From: CAIOZW01 sp049317725
Lineage (GTDB): Bacteria; Acidobacteriota; Blastocatellia; RBC074
DNA length: 35,535 nucleotides
Assembly (NCBI GenBank): GCA_049317725.1
Contig: JBMOHS010000018.1
Location: 1 to 35,535 of the forward strand
Reading direction: 5' to 3'
In this document: positions 27,340-35,064 of the stretch, in pieces
How the letters are laid out: every line of letters starts with the position of its first letter
Position numbering within the stretch: the first letter of the stretch is position 1
Notes under the pieces: generated by a model
What the model saw: only the letters and a program-made list of their open reading frames with translations
The model's database searches: none
Told to the model about the DNA's origin: nothing
Translations under genes and position numbers: made by a program

Positions 27340-29427
27340 CTAGCGCAGTACCGCCGCAAACTGCTTGACCAGACAGTCTATCAAGCGAGATTGGGAGTCA
27401 GCAATCTCCTCATCTGTCAGCGTACGATCAAGCGCCTGGTAGCGCAGCGTGATCGCCAGCGAGTGGTGCGTCGAGGGCAACTCCTTCCCTTCATAGCGAT
27501 CGAAGAGGCGAATCCCCACCAAGTGAGGAAGATTGAGCGCGCGAATCGCTTCCTCGATCTGACGATACGGAATGGCTCGCTCGATCAAGAGGGCCAAGTC
27601 TCGCACAACCGTCGGGTACTTCGGCAAGGGGCGATAGCGAGACTCCAGACGAGGACTGGCGAGGAGGCGGGCGAGGTCGAGTTCGGCCAGCAGTATCGGC
27701 TGTCGAACCAACTTGAAGGGAGCTGCCAATCGCGGATGGAGCTGCCCGAGAAAGCCAACGGTGGTGCCATCAGCCAGCCGGACCTCCGCTGAGCGTCCTG
27801 GATGGAGCCAGGGTCTGGTGGTGTCCGCAATCATCTCGAAGGGGCTACGGGCCAACTGCTCGGGAATTGCGGAGAGCAACCCCTTCAGGTCATAAAAGTC
27901 GAGCCGGGCCGAGGCGTTCTGCCAGTCCCGCTCATCGTAGGCCCCTGTCGCGATCAGGGCGAGCCGCTCGATCTCCGCAGGACGCCCCTCCTCACCACCT
28001 CCGGCAAGAAAGCACTTGCCAATCTCGAAGAGGCGAATGTTGCGCATTCCGTGTCGGAGATTGTGCTCGAGTGCGCGGAGCAGCCCCCCCAGCAACGTGG
28101 TCCGCATGTGCGATTGGGTCTCGTCAATTGGATCGAGCAATTGCAGTCGCTCGGTCTCTCCAGCAGCACTGTAGACCGCATCGAGCGGCGCATTGACAAA
28201 GCTGAAGCTGATCGCTTCAGAGTAACCCGCTGCCGTCAGAAGCTGGCGGACCGCACGCCGCTCGACCTCTCCTGTGAGATAGGATCCGGCCCCAGCACTC
28301 CCTGGCAGAGTCGTCGCAAGCTGATCATACCCAACAACCCGGACGACCTCCTCAATGAGGTCCTCCTCGATCCGCAGGTCGATCCGCCAACTGGGTGGCG
28401 TGGCCACCAACTCTTCCGTGCCAGACTCGACGCGACACCCGAGTGCCCTCAGAATGCGGGCAGCCTCAGCCAACTCCACGGTCAAACCGGTGAGGGCTTG
28501 ATAGCGCGACAAACGAAAGGGGATCGGTTGCCACCGCGACTCGATTGCGTCACGGCCAGGGTAAACATCGATGCGCCCATCCAGAATCTCTCCCCCTGCA
28601 ATCTCCGCGATCAGACGGCTGGCCCGATCGGAGGCCCGTGCGACGATCTCTGGATCTGTACCCCGCTCGAACCGATACGAGGCCTCCGTCGCCAACCCGA
28701 GCAGCCGCGAGGTCTGACGAATCTGCGCCGGTACAAACCAAGCCGCTTCAAGCAGCACATCGACCGTCTGGTCCGTGATCCCCGAGTCCTCTCCCCCCTT
28801 GATCCCGCCAATCGCCACCGCCCGTTCTGCATCAGCAATGACGAGCATCTCGGGGGTCAGGGTCCGCTCCTCCCCATCAAGGGTCATCATCTGCTCCCCC
28901 GGCATTGCCCGACGGACGACAATCCGTTGCCCGCGCAATTGTGCGAAATCGAAGGCGTGGAGCGGCTGTCCCATCTCCAACATGACATAGTTGGTGATGT
29001 CAGCAACATTATTGACGCTCCTCTGCCCCAGCGCGGCAAGCCGTTCGACCAGCCAGTCCGGGGAAGGCCCGATCCGAACCCCGCGGATCAATCGCGCAGT
29101 GTACCGGGGACAAAGGTCTGGCGCCTCGATCACCACCGATGTCAGGTCCGCTGTCCGGACCGCCGCACCTCCGTGCCGCGCCATCTCGGTGACCTCCTCG
29201 ATCTGACGCAACGGAAGGCCGCAAAGAACGGCCACCTCACGAGCCACCCCTAGATGAGAGAGCGCGTCGGGTCGGTTCGAGGTCAGATCGAGCTCAAGGA
29301 CCTCATCTCCTCCGTGCGGTTCGATCCCGTCCACCGCCAAGCCAGCCATTGTCAGCGTGGTTGCCAACGCTCGCGGCGAGAGTTCTACTGCCACCCACTC
29401 CCGTAACCATTGATAACTGATTTTCAT
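27340..29427 (-). CDS. pheT: Phenylalanyl-tRNA synthetase beta subunit, short form
   Basis: This beta chain of the alpha2-beta2 enzyme charges tRNA-Phe. It has 695 residues against 795 in E. coli. The usual N-terminal OB-fold tRNA-binding (EMAP-II-like) insertion is missing: AGLAVDGIEPHGG (28-40) passes straight to EVLELDLTSNRPDALSHLGV. The B3/B4 editing domain (GQPLHAFDFAQLRG), the B5 domain and the catalytic-like core are present. The C-terminal FDX-ACB anticodon-binding domain is complete (PLPKYPTVVRDLALLIE to the end). ATG 29427 overlaps the stop of the unknown gene upstream as ATGA, and no strong ribosome-binding site is seen. It should therefore be translated by coupling. Confidence 0.96.
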   Translation of the reverse strand: MKISYQWLREWVAVELSPRALATTLTMAGLAVDGIEPHGGDEVLELDLTSNRPDALSHLGVAREVAVLCGLPLRQIEEVTEMARHGGAAVRTADLTSVVIEAPDLCPRYTARLIRGVRIGPSPDWLVERLAALGQRSVNNVADITNYVMLEMGQPLHAFDFAQLRGQRIVVRRAMPGEQMMTLDGEERTLTPEMLVIADAERAVAIGGIKGGEDSGITDQTVDVLLEAAWFVPAQIRQTSRLLGLATEASYRFERGTDPEIVARASDRASRLIAEIAGGEILDGRIDVYPGRDAIESRWQPIPFRLSRYQALTGLTVELAEAARILRALGCRVESGTEELVATPPSWRIDLRIEEDLIEEVVRVVGYDQLATTLPGSAGAGSYLTGEVERRAVRQLLTAAGYSEAISFSFVNAPLDAVYSAAGETERLQLLDPIDETQSHMRTTLLGGLLRALEHNLRHGMRNIRLFEIGKCFLAGGGEEGRPAEIERLALIATGAYDERDWQNASARLDFYDLKGLLSAIPEQLARSPFEMIADTTRPWLHPGRSAEVRLADGTTVGFLGQLHPRLAAPFKLVRQPILLAELDLARLLASPRLESRYRPLPKYPTVVRDLALLIERAIPYRQIEEAIRALNLPHLVGIRLFDRYEGKELPSTHHSLAITLRYQALDRTLTDEEIADSQSRLIDCLVKQFAAVLR

Positions 29428-30155
29428 GTCTCTGATCGACTCACCACGTCAGATGGAACAATCAACAACTCACAATCGAAGAGCGTCTTCGCAAGGTAGT
29501 CAGCAAAGGTAGCCGGACCCATCTCGAAGGTTCCGCGGGCAAACTCGTCGAAGATCCGCCGGTTGGGGGAGATGAGCATCAGCATCTCCTTCGCCAATCC
29601 ACGGTAGAAATCATCATCGAGCTTTGACGGTAGGTGCCCGGCGAGAAGGCGCGGCCAGGAGTTTCTCAGGTCCTCCCCCCAGACCACCCCCTCCAATCGA
29701 CGCTCACCCGGACAGAGATAGACTCTCTCGTGCCGCCCGCTGAAGACGATCTGATACAACTCATTGTCGGGCAACTCCCCAATCTCTATCGGCGCGACAA
29801 AGAGGGCCCCTCGAACGACCTCCCGATCGAAGAACGCCCGGTTGAGGTTGATCGCTTCGTGAATCTTCGGCGTTGCGTAAAAGACCAAATGGCCAAGGCC
29901 CTCGAGGGCAAGGAGCAGTGCCTGCTGATTCGATTGCGATTTGCGATGAAGAGAGAACCGAAAGTAAGGGAGCCCGACCAGCTTCGATTCAGACGCGTTG
30001 CGCCGCTTGAGGTAGTCGCTCGATTTGAACTGCAAAAAGAGCGGATACCCCATTCCATCCACTGTCTGGCCCCCCGCCGGCACCAATTGCTGCTGGTGGA
30101 CGAGCTCGTGGGTCAAGACAAATCCGAAGGCGAACTCTGACAGCTTCCGTTTCAT
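29424..30155 (-). CDS. Unknown protein between pheS and pheT, possible PD-(D/E)XK-like fold
   Basis: This 243-residue protein has no function I can name. Its N-terminus reads KLSEFAFGFVLTHELV (4-19). Then comes D33 and a hydrophobic strand PLFLQFKSSDYL (38-49), giving D33-x8-Q42-x-K44 with E17 in the preceding helix. This resembles the E / D / (E,Q)xK active site of PD-(D/E)XK nucleases. A second conserved-looking block is PYFRFSLHRKSQSNQQALLL (63-82), followed by HLVFYATPKIHEAINLNRAF (89-108). It has no signal peptide or membrane helix. It starts 27 bases after the pheS stop, in the same frame, and overlaps pheT by four bases. The nuclease idea rests on pattern spacing only. Confidence 0.85.
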   Translation of the reverse strand: MKRKLSEFAFGFVLTHELVHQQQLVPAGGQTVDGMGYPLFLQFKSSDYLKRRNASESKLVGLPYFRFSLHRKSQSNQQALLLALEGLGHLVFYATPKIHEAINLNRAFFDREVVRGALFVAPIEIGELPDNELYQIVFSGRHERVYLCPGERRLEGVVWGEDLRNSWPRLLAGHLPSKLDDDFYRGLAKEMLMLISPNRRIFDEFARGTFEMGPATFADYLAKTLFDCELLIVPSDVVSRSET

Positions 30156-30182
30156 GGGGGGCCCCCGTTGACACCTCTCCGC

Positions 30183-31214
30183 TCAACGGAACTGGGAGAG
30201 GAATCGTAGGTCATTTTCGTAAAGAAGCCGGATATCATCAAGGCCGTACATCAAGGCGCAGAGGCGGTCGAGCCCCAAACCAAAGGCAAACCCCGAGTAT
30301 TCTTGCGGGTCGATTCCGGCGACTCGCAGAACCTGGGGATGGACCATACCAGATCCCCCCATCTCGATCCATCCGGAGCCTTTACAGACGCGACATCCCG
30401 AACCACCGCACTTGAAGCAACTGTAGTCGATCTCCGCGCCTGGCTCGACAAATGGAAAATAGGACGGTCGGAACCGTGTCTCGGTCTGCGGACCAAACAT
30501 GCGGCGCACAAACTCCTGGATTGTACCTTTGAGGTCGCCAAGCGTGATGTTACGATCGACAAGCAGCCCCTCGACTTGATAAAACATCGGATTGTGGGTC
30601 GCATCGGGTGTATCTCGCCGGAAGACACGCCCAGGGGCGAGAACCCGAAGCGGCGGCCGCCTGCGCTGCATCGCGTGAATCTGCACGGTTGAAGTCTGGG
30701 AGCGCAAGGCCAAGTCAGACGAGAAATAGAAGGTGTCCTGCCGGCTCCGTGCCGGATGATTGGCCGGGATGTTGAGCGCGTCAAAGTTGTAGAACGCCGT
30801 CTCGATCTCTGGTCCATCCTCGATCTGGTATCCCATCGAGACGAAGATCTCCTCGATTCGCTGACGGAGAAGCGTGATCGGATGCAAATGGCCCGTCCGA
30901 CCAAACCGTCCGGGCAACGTTACATCGATTCGCTCCGACTCAAGACGGGCGGCCTCTTCCCGTGTCGCCACCTCCTCGACCAAGCAGGCAATCGCCGTCT
31001 CGATCTCATCCTTCCATTCATTGAGCCGCTGACCAGCCACACGGCGTTCGTCCGGAGCCAGCCCTCCGAGTGCCTTCATCTCCGCCGTCAAAAGGCCACT
31101 CTTGCGGCCAAGCCAACGGTCGCGGAGCACGGCCAAGTCGACCTCGGCTTCGAGCCGAGCCGCCGCCAACTCCGCAGCGAACTGGTCTCGTAGCGCTACC
31201 ATCCGATCCGTCAT
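30183..31214 (-). CDS. pheS: Phenylalanyl-tRNA synthetase alpha subunit
   Basis: This catalytic alpha chain has 343 residues. An N-terminal coiled coil (about 1-95) binds tRNA. The class II core begins near HLHPITLLRQRIEEIF (109-124). Motif 2 is FRRDTPDATHNPMFYQVEG (198-216). Motif 3 lies near SGFAFGLGLDRLCALMYG (307-324). A four-cysteine knuckle C266, C269, C274 and C277 (CFKCGGSGCRVC) is present, as in many bacterial PheS. ATG 31214 lies seven bases after GGGAGAA. A hairpin terminator 24 bases upstream suggests transcription attenuation. The gene is followed by an unknown gene rather than directly by pheT. Confidence 0.97.
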   Translation of the reverse strand: MTDRMVALRDQFAAELAAARLEAEVDLAVLRDRWLGRKSGLLTAEMKALGGLAPDERRVAGQRLNEWKDEIETAIACLVEEVATREEAARLESERIDVTLPGRFGRTGHLHPITLLRQRIEEIFVSMGYQIEDGPEIETAFYNFDALNIPANHPARSRQDTFYFSSDLALRSQTSTVQIHAMQRRRPPLRVLAPGRVFRRDTPDATHNPMFYQVEGLLVDRNITLGDLKGTIQEFVRRMFGPQTETRFRPSYFPFVEPGAEIDYSCFKCGGSGCRVCKGSGWIEMGGSGMVHPQVLRVAGIDPQEYSGFAFGLGLDRLCALMYGLDDIRLLYENDLRFLSQFR

Positions 31215-31237
31215 GATTCGTTCTCCCTGCCCTCCAC

Positions 31238-31283
31238 AAAGAAAAGACCCAAGGCTCCCGGTCTCTCCCGAACACCCTGGGTC
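31238..31283 (-). terminator. Attenuator-like terminator in the pheS leader
   Basis: On the minus strand GACCCAGGG (31283-31275) pairs with CCTTGGGTC (31254-31246), nine pairs with one G-T wobble, followed at once by TTTTCTTT (31245-31238). This is a Rho-independent terminator 24 bases before the pheS start, inside an operon. CTCTCCCG further upstream in the leader (31337-31330) is an exact complement of CGGGAGAG (31270-31263) in the terminator loop, offering an alternative fold. No Phe-rich leader peptide and no T-box on this strand were found, so the sensing mechanism is open. Confidence 0.68.
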
Positions 31284-31371
31284 CAACTCCTCCCTGAGAT
31301 GGCTCTCGGTGGCACCGCCCTCCAGTTCCCGGGAGAGTGACATTCCGCCCCCCTCCAGCGTGGAAGGTCGC

Positions 31372-31749
31372 TCACGCTGCCGCTTTGGACGATGCCTCGA
31401 GTGCTTGCCGGGCAGAACCGGCCAGCTCCGCAAACGCCTGCGGCTGATTCACCGCCAGATCTGCCAACATCTTTCGATCGAGATCGATCCCCGCGACCTT
31501 CAATCCGTGCATGAACTGGCTGTAGTTCAATCCATTGAGCTTCGCGGCTGCCCCAATCCTCACGATCCACAAGGAACGGAAGTCCCGTTTCTTCAGCTTG
31601 CGTCCGACATAGGCAAACTTGAGGGCACGTTCGACCGACTCCTTCATCGAGCGATAGAGTTTGCTCTTCGTCCCCCGATAGCCTTTCGACAGTTTCTCCA
31701 ACTTTTTGCGCTTATCTAAGCGCTTATGTCCCCGTTTCGCTCGTGGCAT
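31372..31749 (-). CDS. rplT: 50S ribosomal protein L20
   Basis: This large-subunit assembly protein has 125 residues and is highly basic. The N-terminal extension has the motifs MPRAKRGHKRLDKRKKLEKL and SKGYRGTKSKLYRSMKESVE. The globular part contains RDFRSLWIVRIGAAAKLNG and MHGLKVAGIDLDRKMLADLA, typical of L20. E. coli L20 has 118 residues, so the C-terminal Ala-rich tail is slightly long. L20 is a known autogenous regulator of its own operon. The 241-base stretch between rpmI and rplT, which can fold, may be its target here. GGAGGAAGAAAG precedes ATG 31749. Confidence 0.97.
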   Translation of the reverse strand: MPRAKRGHKRLDKRKKLEKLSKGYRGTKSKLYRSMKESVERALKFAYVGRKLKKRDFRSLWIVRIGAAAKLNGLNYSQFMHGLKVAGIDLDRKMLADLAVNQPQAFAELAGSARQALEASSKAAA

Positions 31750-31883
31750 TCTTTCTTCCTCCGATCCAATCTCCCAATCAACCAGTCTACCGGGTTGGAT
31801 CTCTCACAGGGTCTGTACATCGCTCGATCCTGCCGGTTCGCGCGATGCGACAAACGTCTTGACTCTTTGTCATCCGCTCGCAG

Positions 31884-31978
31884 TTTGAGTCAGCAAGCTT
31901 CCCCGACAATGGGATCGGTCAGAAGCGGGCCCAACTCGACCACGGCTCTCGTGCCCAGATCCCCAACAACGACTCAAA
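31884..31978 (-). promoter_or_regulatory. Foldable element between rpmI and rplT
   Basis: Three nested complementary pairs enclose each other. TTTGAGTC (31884-31891) pairs with GACTCAAA (31971-31978), GGGATC (31911-31916) with GATCCC (31958-31963), and CACG (31941-31944) with CGTG (31950-31953) around the loop GCTCT. The element fills much of an unusually long 241-base space between rpmI and rplT. A regulatory leader for rplT, perhaps bound by L20, is plausible; the fold is a by-eye prediction. Confidence 0.45.
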
Positions 31979-31990
31979 TGGCCGCAATGC

Positions 31991-32194
31991 CTAGTGGCGA
32001 CCGTAAGGCAACATGGCCTGGATTCGTTCCATATCCGGAACTGCCACCAGCACGTCGATATCGAGTTGACGCTTCCGTTTGGCCGATTTCTTGGTCAAAA
32101 TGTGGCGAGCATGCGAGTGCCCCCGCTTGATCTTGCCGGTTGCAGTCGTTCGAAAACGCTTCGCGGCTCCCTTGTGGGTCTTCAGTTTCGGCAT
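31991..32194 (-). CDS. rpmI: 50S ribosomal protein L35
   Basis: This basic ribosomal protein of 67 residues has the diagnostic beginning MPKLKTHKGAAKRFRTTATG. It is followed by KIKRGHSHARHILTKKSAKRKRQL, given here in two parts: KIKRGHSHARHIL and TKKSAKRKRQL. ATG 32194 is chosen because GAGGAG lies about seven bases upstream, while the ATG two codons earlier (32200) is too close to that site and L35 proteins start MPKLKT. It lies 114 bases after infC and an unusual 241 bases before rplT. Confidence 0.95.
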   Translation of the reverse strand: MPKLKTHKGAAKRFRTTATGKIKRGHSHARHILTKKSAKRKRQLDIDVLVAVPDMERIQAMLPYGRH

Positions 32195-32308
32195 ATCCAT
32201 CTCTCCTCTGCAGGACTGATTGGCCCTGCTGTCGATTGCGATCCCTCACTTGATCAAGCCTCTCCTCGGCAGCTAGCAGCCGCGAAGGGAGGCCAGAAGC
32301 AGCACCGC

Positions 32309-32872
32309 CTACTTCTTGGGACTAAAGATCATGATCAATTGCATTCCTTCGTGGCGAGGACGGGCCTCGGCCACCCCTTTGTCGGCGAGATCTTGTTCAA
32401 GGCGATCCAGGAGCTGAAATCCCAGTTCCTTGTGGGTGATCTCTCGACCACGGAAGCGAATCGTCGCCTTGACCTTGTTGCCATCGGCGAGAATCTCCCG
32501 GGCGTGCTTCATCTTGAAGTTGTAGTCGTGATCATCGGTCATCGGTCGGAACTTGATCTCTTTGACCTCGATCACTGCTTGTTTCTTCTTGGCCTCATGC
32601 GCGCGCTTCTTCTGTTCGTAGAGGTACTTGCCAAAGTCGATGATGCGGCAGACGGGCGGATTGGCCATCGGCGCCACCTCCACCAGATCATAGCCTCGCT
32701 GCCGGGCGAGATCGATCGCCTGCTGCGGGGTCATGATTCCCAACTGCTCACCTTCTTCGTCGATGACGCGCACTTCACGGGCGCGAATTCGATCATTGAC
32801 CCGTACTTGCGGAGCTCGCGTATCACGACGCATGCCTCCTCGAAAGCCACCGCCAGAAGACCCAATATTAAT
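32309..32872 (-). CDS. infC: Translation initiation factor IF-3, probable AUU start
   Basis: IF-3 binds the 30S subunit and discriminates against wrong start codons and initiator tRNAs. The N domain begins at APQVRVNDRIRAREVRVIDE, then EQLGIMTPQQAIDLARQ. The linker is rich in Lys (YEQKKRAHEAKKKQA), and the C domain ends in QLIMIFSPKK. ATG 32833 is only one base after GAGGAGG, too close to work well. In the same frame ATT 32872 lies six bases after a perfect GGAGGT (32884-32879), giving 187 residues starting I-N-I-G-S-S-G-G-G-F-R-G-G. An AUU start is the known autoregulatory feature of infC in E. coli, so I choose it. A second in-frame ATT is at 32866. Confidence 0.93.
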   Translation of the reverse strand: MNIGSSGGGFRGGMRRDTRAPQVRVNDRIRAREVRVIDEEGEQLGIMTPQQAIDLARQRGYDLVEVAPMANPPVCRIIDFGKYLYEQKKRAHEAKKKQAVIEVKEIKFRPMTDDHDYNFKMKHAREILADGNKVKATIRFRGREITHKELGFQLLDRLEQDLADKGVAEARPRHEGMQLIMIFSPKK

Positions 32873-32884
32873 AACTTCACCTCC
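32873..32884 (-). promoter_or_regulatory. infC: Ribosome-binding site that selects the infC ATT start
   Basis: GGAGGT (32884-32879) is complementary to the 16S rRNA 3' end and is followed by the six-base spacer GAAGTT and then ATT. No ATG, GTG or TTG lies within a usable distance. This site would be wasted if translation began at ATG 32833. Confidence 0.75.
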
Positions 32885-32928
32885 GTCTGCTATCGTACGA
32901 GCCGTCTCAGGGAGCGCGGAACCGACCG

Positions 32929-34911
32929 CTACCCCTGAGTTTGCAACGCACGTGTCTGGACCAGATGCCTCAGTCGATCAGCAAAGGCCGCGACAGGAAC
33001 TGCACCTGTGTCTCCGTGGACCCGGTCGCGCACGGCGACCGTTCCGGCTTCTGCTTCCCGTTCCCCAATGATCAGCATGAACGGAATCTTCCGGAGCTGG
33101 GCATCGCGGATCTTGGCACCTATCTTTTCGCTGCGCAGATCGGCGTCGAGGCGCAGTCCTTGTGCCAATAACTCCTGCTGGACAGCCCGTGCCCGCTCAT
33201 TGAATCGGTCCGAGATGGGCAGGACGATCGCTTGGACGGGGGCCAACCAGACCGGGAAGGCTCCGGCATAGTGCTCAATGAGGATACCGAAGAACCGTTC
33301 GAAGGAGCCAAGAATCGCCCGGTGGACCATGATCGGCTGGTGGGGCCTGTTGTCCGTTCCGACATACTCGATCCCGAAGCGTTGTGGCAGATTGAAGTCG
33401 ACCTGGATGGTCGAGAGCTGCCACGTGCGACGAATCGCATCGACGACCTTGAAGTCGATCTTCGGGCCATAGAAGGCGGCCTCATCCTCCATTCTCTGGT
33501 AGGGCAGCCCTCGTTCCGCGAGCGCCTCGGCGAGCGCACTTTCGGCCAGATCCCAGATCTCGTCCGATCCCAGGTACTTTTCGCGCTCAGTGGCGTGTCG
33601 CACCGAAAGCTCTGCCTTGTACTCAAAGCCAAAGGCCCGGAAGATCAGATCGACCAGATCGAGACAACCGAAAATTTCCGACTGGAGCTGCTCCGGAGTG
33701 CAGAAGATGTGCGCATCATCCTGGGTAAAGCCGCGGGCGCGCATCAGTCCGTGCGAGACACCGGACCGCTCGTAGCGGTAGACAGTTCCGTACTCGGCGT
33801 AGCGCTGCGGTAGATCCCGGTAGGAGCGTTGGCGGGAGCCGTAGATCTGGATGTGGAAGGGGCAGTTCATCGGCTTGAGCCGGTACTGCACCGCCTCGTT
33901 CTCGGCATCAGTCATCCCTGGGTAGAGCACATCCTGGTAGTGCTCGAGGTGACCCGAGATGCGAAAGAGCTCCGCCTGGGTAACGTGCGGGGTGAAGACA
34001 AAATTGTAGCCACGTCGGTAGAGTTCATCGTTGAGGAACTGCTCGATCACCTTGCGGATCAGCGCGCCATTCGGATGCCAGAGAACCAATCCTGCGCCGA
34101 TCGACTCACTGAAGCTGAAGAGATCGAGCTCAGGGCCGAGGCGCCGATGATCACGCCTTTCCGCTTCCTCTTTCTGCCGGACCCAAGCGTCGAGTTCCTC
34201 TTGACTGAAGAAGGAGATGCCGTAAATCCGCTGCATTGCATCCCGCTTCTCATCCCCTTTCCAATGCGCTCCGGCGATCGAGAGCAGCTTGATCGCCTTG
34301 ATTCGCCCAGTCGAGGGAAGGTGAGGGCCGAGACAGAAATCGACGAAGGGGGTGCCTTCGATCGTGTAGCAACTGACGGTCTCACCGCCCTTTTCGGCAA
34401 TCAGTTCGCACTTCAAAGGCTCGCCAAGACCAGAGAATTTGGCTTCGGCCTCGGCCTTGGTCATCTCGACCCGCCGGTACTCAAGGTTGCGCTTGACCAG
34501 ATCGCGCATCCGCTTCTCGATCTTCGGAAGGTCATCTGGGGTAAAGCGACCGCCATCGGTGCGTTGGAAATCGTAGTAGAAACCTCCTTTGGGGTCATCG
34601 AGAAGGGCTGGTCCGATGCCGAGGCGAGTTCCAGGGTAGAGGTCGAGGACCGCAGCTGCCAAGAGGTGGGCAGTCGAGTGACGGTAGATTTCGAGGGCCT
34701 CTGGCGATTCAGGAACGATCGGCTCGACCCGCTCGCCCTCTCCAAGAGAGTAGGCCAGATCGACTGGATCCTCGAACGGAATCTCATTCCGGTAGAGTCT
34801 GGCGGCGATTGCGCGCTTGGCTTCCTCGCGGTTGAGTCGCTTGAGAAATTCGACGGCGGACAAACTCTCACTTGGATTCGCTTGGCTGATCGCCTCTTGC
34901 CTCTCACTCAC
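32929..34911 (-). CDS. thrS: Threonyl-tRNA synthetase
   Basis: This cytoplasmic class II synthetase has 660 residues and charges tRNA-Thr. The N-terminal TGS-like domain (about 15-70) looks diverged. The editing site against Ser-tRNA is intact, with H78, H82, C193 and H197. The catalytic core has the zinc ligands C350 (PMNCPFH), H401 (DDAHIF) and H530 (IMVHRAILGS), with motif 2 RYERSGVSHGLMRARGFTQD just before H401. The anticodon-binding domain starts near FPVWLAPVQA. GTG 34911 follows AAAGGGA by eight or nine bases. It heads the operon thrS-infC-rpmI-rplT-pheS, and a structured leader with a terminator lies upstream. Confidence 0.97.
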   Translation of the reverse strand: MSERQEAISQANPSESLSAVEFLKRLNREEAKRAIAARLYRNEIPFEDPVDLAYSLGEGERVEPIVPESPEALEIYRHSTAHLLAAAVLDLYPGTRLGIGPALLDDPKGGFYYDFQRTDGGRFTPDDLPKIEKRMRDLVKRNLEYRRVEMTKAEAEAKFSGLGEPLKCELIAEKGGETVSCYTIEGTPFVDFCLGPHLPSTGRIKAIKLLSIAGAHWKGDEKRDAMQRIYGISFFSQEELDAWVRQKEEAERRDHRRLGPELDLFSFSESIGAGLVLWHPNGALIRKVIEQFLNDELYRRGYNFVFTPHVTQAELFRISGHLEHYQDVLYPGMTDAENEAVQYRLKPMNCPFHIQIYGSRQRSYRDLPQRYAEYGTVYRYERSGVSHGLMRARGFTQDDAHIFCTPEQLQSEIFGCLDLVDLIFRAFGFEYKAELSVRHATEREKYLGSDEIWDLAESALAEALAERGLPYQRMEDEAAFYGPKIDFKVVDAIRRTWQLSTIQVDFNLPQRFGIEYVGTDNRPHQPIMVHRAILGSFERFFGILIEHYAGAFPVWLAPVQAIVLPISDRFNERARAVQQELLAQGLRLDADLRSEKIGAKIRDAQLRKIPFMLIIGEREAEAGTVAVRDRVHGDTGAVPVAAFADRLRHLVQTRALQTQG

Positions 34912-35000
34912 AACGACTGTCCCTTTCTACTTCTTCGACTTTGAACGGCAAGCTCTGATGACTGCTCCATCTCCGAGCAGAATCGCCAAAAGAAGCCACG

Positions 35001-35026
35001 AAAATGCCGAAACGGACCTTTCGGCA
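35001..35026 (-). terminator. Terminator/attenuator in the thrS leader
   Basis: On the minus strand TGCCGAAA (35026-35019) pairs perfectly with TTTCGGCA (35012-35005) around the loop GGTCCG and is followed by TTTT (35004-35001). It lies 89 bases before the thrS start on the same strand. It either ends an unseen upstream transcript or, more likely, attenuates the translation operon. Confidence 0.65.
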
Positions 35027-35064
35027 CCTCGAATGGCTGTCTTACATCCCCGGGCCCAGTCGAG

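Noticed and set aside
31308..31317. T-box-like GGTGGCACCG near pheS
   Set aside because: It reads on the + strand, antisense to pheS. The sense strand lacks the UGG needed to pair with tRNA CCA ends, so the resemblance is due to a near-palindrome.
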